64,000 nucleotides of DNA from assembly GCA_019973155.2 (NCBI GenBank), contig BPQB01000001.1:310001-374000 (forward strand). Reading direction: 5' to 3'. Source of the stretch: Phanerochaete sordida (Eukaryota > Basidiomycota > Agaricomycetes > Polyporales > Phanerochaetaceae). Positions 22,925 through 34,306 of this stretch are shown piece by piece. The notes under the pieces were generated by a model, which was not told where the DNA came from, made no database searches, and was given only the letters and a program-made list of their open reading frames with translations. Position numbers and translations under genes: made by a program. Every line of letters starts with the position of its first letter. The first letter of the stretch is position 1.

Positions 22925-24480
22925 ATGCACGCAGGTTCGCTCTTTCGCAAGTATTACGGCTCTGACTTCGAGTTTCTCCTCCTTTACCTGTTTCTCTTGG
23001 GTATCATCTCCATTCCCCTCACCTCCATCGCCATCGCGGCGATTCTACGTCGTGGCCAGCATACGCAGTTCCCTCCCTCTCAGCCCCATGTTGGCTTCGT
23101 CGCAGGCCCTGACTACCGCGGGACTGTGAACGTCATCTGGGTATGCATGTCGACCATCTTCACCTGCGTCTACCTTTCGGTCCACATCGATGTACCGGAC
23201 AAGTGGAAGGCGAAGCAATTCTCGCAGGTACTCGAAGCCAAAGACCCTCCGAAGACCGTTGCCGCCAAGATCCTGCGCGCATGCCTTGCGCCTTTGTGGC
23301 ACTTCACGGCGCGCCCGATCTGCCGGCGAATGTTCTGGATGCTCTTCAACATTTTTGCACCCGAGCTTGTCGTACTTGTCGCCGTCACAGAACGCCGCAG
23401 CGCAAAGGACGCTCTCACGTTCATGCGCAGCCGCGGGCAAGATGACTGGACGATGCAGCTCGCGTTCTTCGCAGACATGGGCGGCTTCGAGCTCGATGAC
23501 GGCACCCCCTTCCGCGACGGCCTATCCTTCCTCCAGTGGTTCGACAAGCTCCAGGGCGAACACGAAGAAGGGGTAAAGCTAGATATCGCCCCACTGTTGG
23601 ACGAGATCAACGATCGCTGCAACGCGGACCTCGTTCTCAAGGTCCTTACGTGCTCGCAGGCAGCGTGGCTCGTGATCGAGACCATCGTGCGCTTTGCGGA
23701 AGCGAAGGCTGTCTCTGAGCTCGAGATCACGACATGCGCGTACATCATCTGCACCCTCGTCGCCTACATGTGCTGGCTAGAAAAGCCGTACAGTGTTGGG
23801 GGGCGTGTCACCATCCGGGACAAATATATCCTGCCGAGTTCAGAGTCAGACGAAGACTCGTTATCTTCGCAGGAAACTCCCCCCATGACGCTAAATCGCT
23901 CGTACTCCACTCTGGCCTCAGAGTCCACCCCCTCGTTACTTCCGCTCGCCCACTTGGGGAGTTCCATGCTCAAGCCACGAAAATCGGAGCGGAGACAGAC
24001 GCACCTTCCCATAAAGCTGTTCCCGGGATCGCGCTTTACACCCTTCAATCGATCTCTGCTTCGTCCGGACTCATCTTGGCCAGGTGAGATTGTTCGAGCC
24101 ACGATGCACTCGCACAACGTTCTCATTACCACTTCTGTATAGTTGGCTGTCATGCTGCTGGCGTGCTCGGGGCTATCGTCGGCCTCATCCATGGCATCCC
24201 CTTCTGGAACGCGCTGTTCTTCACGACGACCGGCCAGTGGCTGTGGCGCGCGTCTTGTATTGGACAAGTCGTTGTTCCTGTCGCTATTGCCGCCATCGCT
24301 ATCATAGAGCGTTGGTACTACGGTGTGTTCTTGTATATCGCCATGTTTCTGATGGCGTTCTTGTATTGTGTCTTTCGCATGATTTTGTTTGCTCTCATCT
24401 GGATCTCCTTCTGGAGCCTGCCTGAAAGTGTGTATCGCGATATTGACTGGTCATGGGCTTACTTTCCTCACTGGCATTAG
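22925..24480 (+). CDS. Multipass membrane protein, tandem paralog 2
   Basis: Exons 22925-24083 and 24143-24480 give 498 residues, nearly collinear with paralog 1. The same landmarks are present: G-F-V-A-G-P-D-Y-R-G-T-V-N-V-I-W, L-A-F-F-A-D-M-G-G, E-L-E-I-T-T-C-A-Y-I-I-C-T-L, and the terminal Y-F-P-H-W-H. The last exon is again 338 nt and the intron sits at the same codon phase. Function unknown, presumably an integral membrane protein. Preserved frame and motifs argue that it is functional rather than a decaying duplicate. Confidence 0.85.
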
Positions 24481-24689
24481 GCCTCGCTTCAACTTCCTCT
24501 AGATATCGATCCAGTTTGTACTTTGCATCTTCCGTAGCCAATGATTTAGACGTCAGTTTCGTAATATCTTCTCCCATGTTTGATACACCTTCGTTCTGGT
24601 GGCATAGATACCTAGCCTTGCAAGGCAAGCCCAGCGGCGCTAGTGAGCTAACAGTTCCGCGGCCAGTCGCGGACTAGAAAAAGCAGATA

Positions 24690-25190
24690 CCGTAGACGGA
24701 TGGAGACGACGGAAATCATGGCATGGCCGGCAGGTGGCAGGAGACAATGCAGGGGACCGAGACATCGTTCTCTTACCGAATCCTCAAGAATCGATACTTG
24801 AGCAGTGATATGTACGATGTAAAGTGGGCGGATTCCCGGGAGGTCTTGGTCGGAGAGACGACGCTGCTGAGGCTGGTTCCCGGGTCCTGGGACCCCTAAG
24901 ACCGCATCGGCTTGCCAGACGCCGGCCTCAGCTCGTGCTGTTTCTTCTTACACAGCTCGCTGCGCAGACTTGATTGACTGTTGGTGTTGGTAAAATGCCT
25001 ACCCTCTCGAAATATCCCTCTGAAGAGGTCTTGCTTTCTGCAGTTCGCTTCGCAGTTCTACCTGGAGCTGCAGTCTCGGTAGGTGACGTGGCCCTTGTTA
25101 ATCCCCTCTGACTACATTCACACCTCTCGCCTTTGAGGATAATAAATAATGCTGTCCAGCATTCGCTATATACTGATTAAAAACACAGAC
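24690..25190 (+). repeat. Duplicated flank, copy 2
   Basis: Ordered matches to 29147-29615: 'gatggagac-gacggaa..catggc', the 'agacgccggcctcag' block, 'acagctcgctgcgcagacttgattgactg', 'gaagaggtcttg...', and 'cacacctctcgcc...ggataat'. It is diverged but collinear, and runs directly into the relic start of the Bsd2-like gene. Confidence 0.75.
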
Positions 25191-25205
25191 CGACCCCAAC
25201 GCCGC
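25149..25205 (+). pseudogene. Relic of the 5' end of the Bsd2-like gene
   Basis: An ATG at 25149 and the following ~55 bases match the first ~55 coding bases of the gene at 29612 (M-x-S-x-I-R-Y, then the 'gaccccaacgc' segment) with substitutions and small indels. Similarity then fades and no further exon is found. It is a truncated duplicate and does not encode a protein. Confidence 0.75.
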
Positions 25206-26159
25206 TACACGACGCTCCATGCTGATTGTGCTATCGTCCAGTCGCACGATCCGCCCTGAGCCTGTGAGGGACTTGCGTCGGGTCTAGCCACGAGTCCCTG
25301 TTGACGTTGCCATAGCTCCTATCAGTTTCTCAGGGCTGCTGTGCTCTCAGGAAGCCTCGCTACACCGACGAATAGTAGGCAGGCACATTCTTGACTTGCG
25401 GATTTTGACTCATGGGTGATCAGAGCGCTGATTCGGAACACGCTGGCTTTATCGTCTTCAGATATGCTACGTTCAGTGATATCGACTGGAGTCTGTAAAC
25501 ATGACGACCAAACTCGCTCAGCGGAGCTGTATACGCTTGTTGTGTGCCACCCGGATGGAGCTGGCGGCGCGCCACAGTCCCATGGCATTGTCATGGAAGT
25601 AGAACCGCCAGACAGACGGCTATAGGTGCACGGCTTCTGCAATGCTTTTCCTACTACGTACTCATTAACCTTCCTTCTGGCAGCATCTATTCCAGCGTCT
25701 TCATACTTATCACCGCTATCGGGAGCTGCTCTGCCCCGAGTGGCGACACATGTATTCCGAGGAAGCCGCCGCATCCAAGGAGAACCGGGCAACCCTTAGT
25801 ACAAGCCCTCTTCAACATGCCGTAGAGAATCCTTCCATACAGTGAGTCGCATGTAAAGCCTGAGAGCTTGCCCAACGCGGCATACGGCTATAACTTTATT
25901 CAGTCGCTCGAGACGCATAACGGTCTCCGCAAATCGAGCTTCTCCTTCAAACTGTTTGGATTCATAACTCCACGCACACGCATCAAATGTGCTGCTTGGT
26001 AGGCTGCACACCTTAACTTAAGGTGAGCTCATGACCGCTGCGTGGTTCCCGTCAGCGCAATGCCTCGCCGGCATGTACATCGTGGGCCGAGGTTATAAAC
26101 AGGACGTTTGCTCACATCGGAACTGGCAGCGCCTTCGAGTCCCCTCCTCTCTTACCGCA

Positions 26160-27704
26160 ATGCACTACGCCGCCCGGCTCATAGGCCGATTTTTCGAACA
26201 TGATCTCAAGCGACTGTCGAAATGCCTCTTTGTCCTCGGCGTTGTGACGTCCATTGTTACGCCCCTATACCTCTACTTTACCCTGCACCTCGGACAATCC
26301 ATTGACTCTTCCCCGACCGATGGATTCAAAGCTTTCGTCCCGGGGCCAAAGACCCGTGGTACCTTGAACATTATCTGGGTATGCGCATCGACCATCTTTA
26401 CCTCCGTCTACCTTTCCGTCCACGTCGACGTACCCGATAAACCACAGAAATTGAAACAGCTCGACAAGAATGCCGGGTTTCGCAAGAGGATTCGCCGCTG
26501 GGTCAAGATCGCACAGCGCTTCCTCACGTACCATCCTGCCTGCAGACGTGCGCGGTGGATGCTGTTCAACATCATCGCTCCGGGGCTCCTCGTGCTCACC
26601 GCCGTCATGGAGGTCATCAGCGCGAACGATGCCGTCAAGTACATGCACAGCCGCGGACAGGAGGACTGGAACATGAAGCTCGCATTTTTCGCCGACATGG
26701 GCGGCTTTCAACTTGAGGACGAGCAGAACACCGTCTTCCCCGACGGGGAGTCCTTCCTCGTGTGGGTTTCTGAAGGACCGAGCGGAATGTTGAATACCGG
26801 CCCGCTGCTAGACGAAATTAACGACCGCCGCAATGCGAACGTCGTACTCAAGGTCTTCACCTGCCTGCAGGCAGTGTGGCTCGCGATCGAGACCATCGCC
26901 CGTCTCGCAGAGAAGAAACCTGTCTCCGAGCTGGAGATCACAACTTGCACATACATCCTCTGCACCATCGTCACCTACGCGTGCTGGCTCCACAAGCCCT
27001 ACGGCATCGAGGAACGAGTCGTCATCCGGAACGCCTACATCACCCCGCGCGGCGGCTGTGGCGGCCACAGTGACGATTCGCAGCCCATTGACAGTACACC
27101 GCCGCCGCGCCGCGCCCTCGAAGAACCCAGGCAATCTTACTTGTCCTCCAAGTCGGAGCCTACTCAAGCCTCTGAGTCGGGTCCTGATGCCCTCGACAAA
27201 GACTATTCTCTGGCCACATCCGAGCCTATGCGACCTCCCAGGAAGATTTTTGACAACGCACGGGAGACCCCATTCAACCGTTCTTTTCTCAAACGTGACC
27301 GCGCTTGGATGAGTGAGTTACTACTGCTACGTGCTGCGAACGCTGCTGAGCCCTCTCCTACCACAGTCGCCTGTCTCGCATCAGCTTTCGTCGATTCGGG
27401 CGTCGGCTTGATCCACGGCATCGCTTTTTGGAACACAACGATCATCTTCTCCACCAGCCTGTGGCTCTGGCGCGCTTCCTGCATCGTGCAGGTCGCCGTC
27501 CCCATTATCCTCGGACTCTGTCCGCTCATCGAGAGGTTCTACGACGGTGCGATCCTTCTCTGTGCTATGTTCTTCCTTGCATCTGTGTTTTGTGTCGCTC
27601 GTGCCACGTTATTCGTTCTCATTTGGATGTCATTCTGGCATCTCCCTGACGGAATTTTTAGCGATGTTGACTGGTCATGGTCGTATTTCCCTCACTGGCA
27701 CTGA
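26160..27704 (+). CDS. Multipass membrane protein, tandem paralog 3 (diverged)
   Basis: Exons 26160-27312 and 27367-27704 give 496 residues. The intron is 54 bp and reads through in frame, but it has a gtgagt donor and an acceptor at the same position as in the other two copies. It is more diverged than paralogs 1 and 2, keeping G-P-K-T-R-G-T-L-N-I-I-W, L-A-F-F-A-D-M-G-G-F-Q-L, E-L-E-I-T-T-C and the terminal Y-F-P-H-W-H. The variable loop (about 300-375) is rich in Ser, Pro and Glu. Likely the older member of the array. Function unknown. Confidence 0.83.
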   Translation: MHYAARLIGRFFEHDLKRLSKCLFVLGVVTSIVTPLYLYFTLHLGQSIDSSPTDGFKAFVPGPKTRGTLNIIWVCASTIFTSVYLSVHVDVPDKPQKLKQLDKNAGFRKRIRRWVKIAQRFLTYHPACRRARWMLFNIIAPGLLVLTAVMEVISANDAVKYMHSRGQEDWNMKLAFFADMGGFQLEDEQNTVFPDGESFLVWVSEGPSGMLNTGPLLDEINDRRNANVVLKVFTCLQAVWLAIETIARLAEKKPVSELEITTCTYILCTIVTYACWLHKPYGIEERVVIRNAYITPRGGCGGHSDDSQPIDSTPPPRRALEEPRQSYLSSKSEPTQASESGPDALDKDYSLATSEPMRPPRKIFDNARETPFNRSFLKRDRAWMSELLLLRAANAAEPSPTTVACLASAFVDSGVGLIHGIAFWNTTIIFSTSLWLWRASCIVQVAVPIILGLCPLIERFYDGAILLCAMFFLASVFCVARATLFVLIWMSFWHLPDGIFSDVDWSWSYFPHWH

Positions 27705-29611
27705 GCATGATTGGCCCTCAGTTTCAGATTCGCCCAGGACTCCAGATCCACAGCTCTGACAGACATATTTGCGCTACTTTACTGTCCCTGGGTAGCATTT
27801 GACAAGCCGTATGTAGACTTGAATTCAGCGACTGGCTATGTTTTCAAACTTGGCACCTTCTTAGCTTATATATGTAATGACATTTAATTTAATATTTGAA
27901 CCCGCGGAAATGCGGGTGCCATGAGCCGCGCCGCTCCTTATAGCGTAATTTCCAGGTGACGAATCGATTTTCACCTCTCAGCTCGATCCCGTGTGTCCGC
28001 TGTGGCTTCGTTTCGCAACATACACAGCTGTTTCACAGGAAAGTTCAAGCCAGGGTCTGCCGCAGGCGTGGTACTTCTCGCGCATGTGGGGCATGCTGGA
28101 TGCGAGCTAGGGTTGCGCAGCCCGATCACGGCAGCGAGGAAGATCGAGCACAGCACGGCAGTCACCATCTGGACGAGCAGCCCGCACGATTCTACCGGGA
28201 TTCATGCGTGAGTACAGGTCCCTGATCACGGTGCACGCGAAACGCACCGAGGAGGATGCCGAAGCCGGGTACGCCCTGCCACAGCGCGCGGAGGGCGGGA
28301 TCCGTGACGACGACGAGCCTGCTGCCGCGTTGTCGTGTCTTCCCGGGCAGCATGAAGCTAACCAATTGGCGTCGCGGCTGGGTCACCGGAATGTCCATTC
28401 TCGTCCGTATGCTGCCACGCTGTCAGAGGAAACCAATGAGCCTGCAGAGCCCGCGGACCCTGCCCAAGCCTCGCAGGTGGAATATCAAACGAAGACCGTC
28501 TTCATGCTCTTTGTGTTTTCCTAGATGGGACTGCGTGCTGCACACACACAGCTCAGCTTGACGTCAGAGTGCAGACGCGCCGTGCAGATCCGCGCTGCTG
28601 CGCTTTGCGTGCATTTCGCGCAAGTGCGGCGCAGAATGCCTCGAGATCTCGACAAGCAAAGCCACGTTAACAGTTGACTGGTATCAGCCGATACTCCGCT
28701 TCTCAAGAGCGCACTTCCTGCAGGGAGTTGCGAGGCGATGGTATAACAACGCCGGTGGTAAATACTAGACCTACCACATGCGGATGACCTGGTGGCGCGA
28801 GTGGCGTTGCTAAGCTCGCAGCCAACCACTGAGCCTGGGTCAAGCTTTGAGATCTCTGCATGCTGTAACGCACGACGCAGCTCCTAGCGCTCTGCTTGGT
28901 GGTTCAGGTCATCTTCAGCAGGGCCGCACGCAGACTGAAGTAATATACGAGCCGCTGCAACCTGAGCCAACTCGGGGCCTGAACTAGAACAAGACCCAAT
29001 TAATTGTGTTGTCCTTCCGTTGCAATCATTGAGCAATATCCGCCTACCTTCTTTCCATCTACATCTGTTGCCGACTTTCTTGTAACAAGATAGATCGCTT
29101 TGGGCCAGAAGTCGCTGGTCAGCCTCGCACGAGTGAAAGGTTTCGATGACAGATGGAGATGGCGGAAGTGACATGGCCAGCAGGCCGCGGTTCCGGGCAG
29201 CCGACTGGGCCATTGCCTCTCACAGCAAAGCGTTCGTATCACCAACAGTGTTGCGAAGATGTGTGTCGCAACGTCGAGGTCTTTTTCCAGCGGTCCTGGT
29301 CGGACGATGGATGTCGGACGAGGAAGGCCTGGGACTGGTCATCCGGAAATGGCTGTCTCGGCGGACGCCGAATACAGACGCCGGTCTCAGCGTATCGTCC
29401 GAGATTGGTTACGCATCGTTTCCTCTTACACCGCTCGCTGCGCAGGCTTGACTGACTGCTGCTAGAAATCTTTCTTTCTCGCAAGGCCCCTTGACAAGGG
29501 TCTTGGTCCCTGCACTTATTCCTGGAACGGCAGTCTTGGTAGAACGGCTTCAATACCTTCAATTTCCAACTACCTCTACACCACGCCTCTCGCCCGCAGG
29601 GATAATCAATA
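27705..29611. other. Intergenic, repeats only
   Basis: 1.9 kb between paralog 3 and the Bsd2-like gene. It contains a repeat shared with 39.2 kb (28350-28477) and the third duplicated flank. Minus-strand frames at 27971-28398 contain short hydrophobic stretches but no continuous gene. Confidence 0.5.
28350..28477 (+). repeat. Dispersed repeat, copy 1
   Basis: About 125 bp matched by the reverse complement of 39180-39305, with the shared core 'aatgtccattctcgtccgta' continuing through 'tgctgccacgctgtcagagga'. Similarity fades on both sides. No coding function is evident; probably a fragment of a transposon or a decayed duplicated exon. Confidence 0.7.
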
Positions 29612-29615
29612 ATGC
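29147..29615 (+). repeat. Duplicated flank, copy 3 (promoter of the Bsd2-like gene)
   Basis: The only copy attached to an intact gene: it ends at the start codon at 29612. Matches to 24690-25190 and 22025-22460 show that the upstream region was duplicated together with the membrane-protein array. It presumably contains the native promoter; no TATA box is clear. Confidence 0.65.
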
Positions 29616-31238
29616 CGTCCAACATTCGCTATGCACCCATCCCGAACCCCCATACGGACCCCAACGCGCAGGACGAGATGGAGGCCGCCTTCCTAGAATC
29701 GGACGACGAAGACGACCATGATCACAACGACAGGAACCATGTCAGGGCCACCGATGCGACCAGGAACGGCTACGCCTCACTCCCCAACGCCGAGCCCGAG
29801 TCGCTCTCCTCTCCCTCGCGCGAGCCCGGCGCATCACAGGCGTACGACTTTGAGCGTGCCGAGTACGGCGAGGACTGGGCGCGGCCGCCACCAGGCTCCC
29901 CGCCCGCGTCTACGCAGTTCTTCCAGGTCCAGTCGCAGGGCAACAACAACGGCATCGTGCCCGATTTCTCCGCAGTGGCGAGGAGCGCACGAAATGCGAC
30001 AGGCGGATGGGCGCGGAGGGTGCTGCCGCAGCGTGTCGCAGAGCGTCTGGGTGTGGGCAGCCCCCATGCGGAGGGCGCCATCGGTGGAGGAACTCAGAAC
30101 GACGGCGTCTTCGCGAACGTCACCGCGAAGCCATCGAGGCCCGTGCGGGTCACAGAAGGTGAGCGTCGTGTGCTCGTCGTTGTGCTCGCCGCTGACCGAA
30201 GTGACACCGATACACCAGGCGATAACACGTACCTTGTTCCCGAAGAATCGCAGAAAGATGCGCCGCCATCATATGCATCTGCGCAGGCCGATGCCGTCCC
30301 GCCATACTGGGAGACGACCATCCACGCACCCGCCTCTGGCTCCGGCCCTGGCGACGTCATGATAGAATCGCTGCCCACCGGATCGCTCTTCTCCTTCCTG
30401 TGGAACATGCTCGTCTCGATCTCCTTCCAGTTCGTCGGTTTCCTGCTCACGTACCTCCTGCACACGACCCACGCTGCGAAACTCGGCTCGCGCGCCGGCC
30501 TCGGTATCACTCTCATTCAATATGGCTTTGCGATGCGTGGGCGCGCGGAGGAATGGGGAAAGCAGGAGGAGATCGACGGCTGGGGCTGGCAAAGCACGGA
30601 ACAGGACTCGAGCACCAGTCCTGCGCCGACGTTCGCCACCGCTGCGGAAGCTGAGGACTACTACGGGAAGCTCAACGCGAATGGCACCGTTTCGTGGCCG
30701 GCCGTGCCTGTCGGTGGAACAACGACGGAGGGCACTACGTTCCTTGGCGATGCAACGACTGAATGGCTGTCGTTCTTCCTGATGACCGTCGGTATGTGAA
30801 CTATATCGTCACCAGCGAATAAACACTGACGCTCGCTCAGGTTGGTTCATCCTGCTCACCTCGCTGCTCAGCTTCTGGCGCGTGAAGCGCTGGGAGCGCG
30901 GCATCCTCGCGTCGCAGCCGCCGTCGACGCTGCCCGCGCCGGGCTCGTCGTCCGCGTCGCCGTCGACGCTCTTCCAGCGCCTCAGCATGCTGCGCACCGG
31001 GCTCGGCTTCCCGCAGCGGCGCGCGCCGCCCGACGACCTGGCGGGCGAGTACCCCGGCGCGCTGAGCACGTTCGGCATGCCCGTGCCCGACGAGGACGAG
31101 GACGCGCCGGTGCCTGAGCGCAGCGAGTACATCATCCCGCTCGACCCGGACAACCCCGAGGCGAACGACCGCCTCGCGCGCGCGTACGCCGAGGAGGCGC
31201 GGCTGCAGCGGGCGTTGCGCGCCGCGGGCCTGCTGTAG
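29612..31238 (+). CDS. Bsd2/NDFIP-type metal-homeostasis adaptor
   Basis: Exons 29612-30158, 30219-30791 and 30841-31238 give 505 residues. The N-terminal ~180 residues are acidic and disordered. A PY motif (P-P-S-Y) is followed by P-P-Y-W-E-T-T, the hallmark of the Bsd2/NDFIP family, then three hydrophobic segments (S-L-F-S-F-L-W-N-M-L-V-S-I-S-F-Q-F, L-G-I-T-L-I-Q-Y-G-F, and W-L-S-F-F-L-M-T-V-G-W-F-I-L-L). These proteins sit in Golgi and endosomal membranes and recruit Rsp5/NEDD4 ubiquitin ligases to membrane cargo such as metal transporters. The C-terminal tail beyond the last membrane segment is long and acidic. Identification rests on the PY-PPYW block and topology. Confidence 0.88.
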
Positions 31239-31636
31239 CCGTGCAGCGGAGGAGAATGCCCTGTCCGCTCGTTTGTACACATAGGGACCCTCGAGTCTGC
31301 CGCCTATACCTCAAACAGTCTCTTTCCTAACATATCGTGTCTGTTTGAACCTCCTATACTTTTCGGCTGCACTGTCGCACGGGACGCACACACTCTGTCT
31401 TTCGTTTCTGTTGATAATCTCCGACATGCTGTACCATATAATCATCGTTGTACTGTTGAACTGTCGCCTGTCTGCACCGCTGTGTAGATAACCTTCTCAA
31501 GACGTGGACTAGGACAGTTTGAGCTTCGGGGGCCTGGTGCCCATGCCAGTGTCGTGACGTGCGCATTCGTATGGATATTGTGTATAACTTGGGAATGAGC
31601 ATGCAAGTACAAATAGCACGGAGTCTTCTACATCCA
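31239..31636. other. Convergent 3' interval
   Basis: 398 bp between the 3' ends of the Bsd2-like gene and EMC10. Holds the two 3' UTRs; no other feature seen. Confidence 0.5.
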
Positions 31637-32582
31637 TCATCGTCCCTGACCTGCGCCCTCTTCTTCCGCAGGCGAACCGCTGACCGCTGTAGTGCCATTC
31701 CGTTGAGAACAAGTAGACAGAGAGACAGCGAGACACGCACCGAGCGCGAGAAACGCGATCGCAATGTACATCCAGTACTTCTGGATGAACGACTTTTCCG
31801 CCGGCGGCACAACGACCTTGCCCTCCGCGCTGAGCTGCGGCGGCGCGCGCAGGCTCGGCCTGCGCCCCGTCAGCACCGTGCGCCTCTCAGTCACAAATGA
31901 CAACTCACAGCGGCGGGTGCGTCGGCGCCTTGAGGGCGACGCTGCTGTTCGCGATGCGCGTGCCGTGCTCCGCGAGCAGCCGCCGGCGCGCCTTCGCAGA
32001 GCCGGTGCAGGCCCCGTCGTGCGGGACCGGGCCGACGAAGTAGTCGAGCGCGTACGGCTCGCCCGCTGCGCTGAGGTGCAGCGTGAAGTGTTCCGCGGTT
32101 GCGTGCGCGAGGTGGCACTGCCGTGCGCGTCAGCACCTACACCCGCAGTGCCAGAGAAGGGGAGAGACGGGGGGACGCACGGCTTTCACAGAGGACACGT
32201 GCCACTGCGCCGACTGCGTGTCGCCGGGGTGCACGAGCGCGAGCTGGTAGAGCGCGGCGTCGAGGTCGACGGGCTCCTCCGCGTCCGCGGCGTCGGCGTT
32301 CGCGGCCACGTACGCCTTCACATATTCTGCAGCCGGTGTCGCATCTGCGTCCTGCACGAACGCGGCGGCGACGGGCCCGGCGCGGTGCCCGTGCGGCGGG
32401 TACGCGAGCTGCAGCGCACCGCGGTCCACGAACGGCTCGGACGGGCGCGCGGGGTGGAAGATGCGCTGGAGGACGCGCAGGCTTGGTGGTGGAGCATTTG
32501 AGGCGTCGGGCGTGCTGTCGGCGGCGTGGGCGGGCGCGAGGCCGAGCGCGAGCGCGGCGAGGAGGGTGCTGTAGAAGCGCAT
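31637..32582 (-). CDS. EMC10: ER membrane protein complex subunit 10 (EMC10)
   Basis: Four minus-strand exons (32582-32181, 32117-31909, 31859-31741, 31686-31637) give 259 residues. A signal peptide (about residues 1-20, ending A-H-A) leads a luminal domain with R-V-L-Q-R-I-F-H-P, A-L-Y-Q-L-A-L-V-H, Y-A-L-D-Y-F-V-G-P-V-P-H-D-G-A-C, then E-K-S-F-I-Q-K-Y-W-M-Y-I leading into one transmembrane helix and a short acidic tail. This matches the fungal EMC10 layout. EMC inserts tail-anchored and multipass proteins into the ER membrane; EMC10 is a peripheral luminal subunit. The last exon contributes only ~17 codons. Confidence 0.9.
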
Positions 32583-34306
32583 CGTGGCGAGGTGCGGGGC
32601 AGCGCCGCTGCGGCAGCGGACAGCACGCTGCTAGGCGCCGTTAAGACCTAACCCTAAGGCGGTCGCTGCCTGTTGGCCTGCGCGGCTTGGCTTGCATGTG
32701 TAGCCATAGAAAAAGAGAGCTGTGCCACGCTTTGCTGATTGGAAAGTCTGGTGCGTAGACGGCGTCGCGACGGCCGCCAGCGGTACGTCCGCCTTGGACG
32801 CGCGTTCGGATGGTCGTATGGCGACGTTCGCACAGACCTTCCACGCCTTACGGATACAACATACGCTTGGTATGTCTAGAACAACTTTCGATATGTGGAA
32901 GGGCGAACACCGCGTGAAACAGCACTCGGGTTGGACACGGCTACCGAGACGGCAGCGGGTCTGGCCTCTGCTTGGCCAATTCTTGGGATCTCATGTGCCA
33001 GACGTCCGCAAGCCAGCAAAGAGCTCTGAAAGGGCATACAGACCCCGCAAATGCCTCATTCACTTCTTCACCGTCTCAGCATAGCATACATTTAACGGGA
33101 GTGTCGCAGTTTCTGCCACAGTTCGCTCCGCGGGACAGAGAACAGGGACAAGCTGGGATTGGGCGACAATAGGCGCCGTACGGAGGTGTTGCGTGTGCGG
33201 TGCGCTGATTGGCTGGGCCAATCATGGCACGGCGTCTCTCGCGCGCGCTTGATAGGGGTCTCGCTCGCGACTGGCCCGCCACGCTTTGATGCTCTGGACG
33301 GCTTCGCCGCTCGAACGCTTTGTGGGCTGGCCCAGCACGGGGTGCGCGTGCAGAGAAGGACGACGGTTCTGCACACACCTGGCAGGGGCACGCCGTTGCG
33401 GGATCCGCACGCGCGGGACCTGTGCGCGGGAGGCCCACCGCATAGCGACCGAGCGATGGGGATTAGAGTTGTGCGGGGTAGCTGCTGGTGTGTCCTCGAG
33501 CCGGAAGCGGTCGGGCGTACGGGGCTGTATTGCTATCTACCGCAGGCCGCCGAGGAGACTCTGAGGCCGCCCGAGACGAGACAGCGGGGGTCGCACGACG
33601 ATGTCCGACGTCGACCCCGTGTGTGTGCGCGCGGCAGGCCTGACTCAGGCTCAGCCAAGGGCGGCGGGCCAATGGCAGGGGCCGCGCGATGACGCAGGCC
33701 GCCATCCGCATTTGGGCAGGGCACACAGCCTGGACTGTTCCCACGGCCGCGCGAGCCAACCAGGAGCTCTTGCGTGCTCCTTCCGAAGCAGACGAGGCGC
33801 CTGTCTTTCCCATCGCGTCCATCCGGCAATCGACCGTCGCCAGCAGCCTCTGCCGCCCCCGCGACGCCTGCGCCTCGTCCTCCCTCCCAACTGCCTTGTG
33901 CGTCGAGCACTGCACATGCTACCCGTCGCCGGTGCGCCACACGCAGGCGGGAGGGCAGCCAGTGGACAGGGAGTTCGCGGGACGCCATTGGCTCCCGATT
34001 GAAACACCATTCCCATTGGCTGGCCCGAAATGGGAAGTGGCTGAGATGCTGGATCGCTCTGGATCGTTGGTAGGCTCACGGGCGGTGGCTCCCATTGGCC
34101 CGCGCTGGGCGGTGGCCTGGACGCGGGCACTGGTCCTTGTTCATGTCACGACGAGAGCGTTGGTCGAGACTCCTCCGTCGCCCATATATCCCACAGGTGC
34201 GCACGCCAAAGCCTTCCCATCTTTCCCCTCTCTCGCTTTCGCCCCCTCCCGCCTCCGCACTCACACCAAAGCACCCCCCGCCACGGCACCCACCCCTCCA
34301 CCCGCA
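32583..34306. other. Gene-poor interval with repeated CCAAT boxes
   Basis: No convincing gene in 1.7 kb. ATTGG/CCAAT pentamers occur at 33208, 33218, 33669, 33987, 34015 and 34094. A TATATA-like box at 34183-34189 lies about 120 bp before the start at 34307. It is likely the long promoter of that gene. Open frames here overlap on both strands and look like GC-bias artefacts. Confidence 0.55.

Larger units (their letters stand above)
24481..26159. other. Intergenic between paralogs 2 and 3
   Basis: 1.7 kb containing the second duplicated flank and a relic of the first codons of the Bsd2-like gene. The minus-strand frame at 25322-25792 has no recognisable features and I do not call it. Confidence 0.5.

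Noticed and set aside
25322..25792. Minus-strand 156-codon frame between paralogs 2 and 3
   Set aside because: No motif, no matching flank structure and no plausible introns; composition is like the surrounding intergenic DNA.
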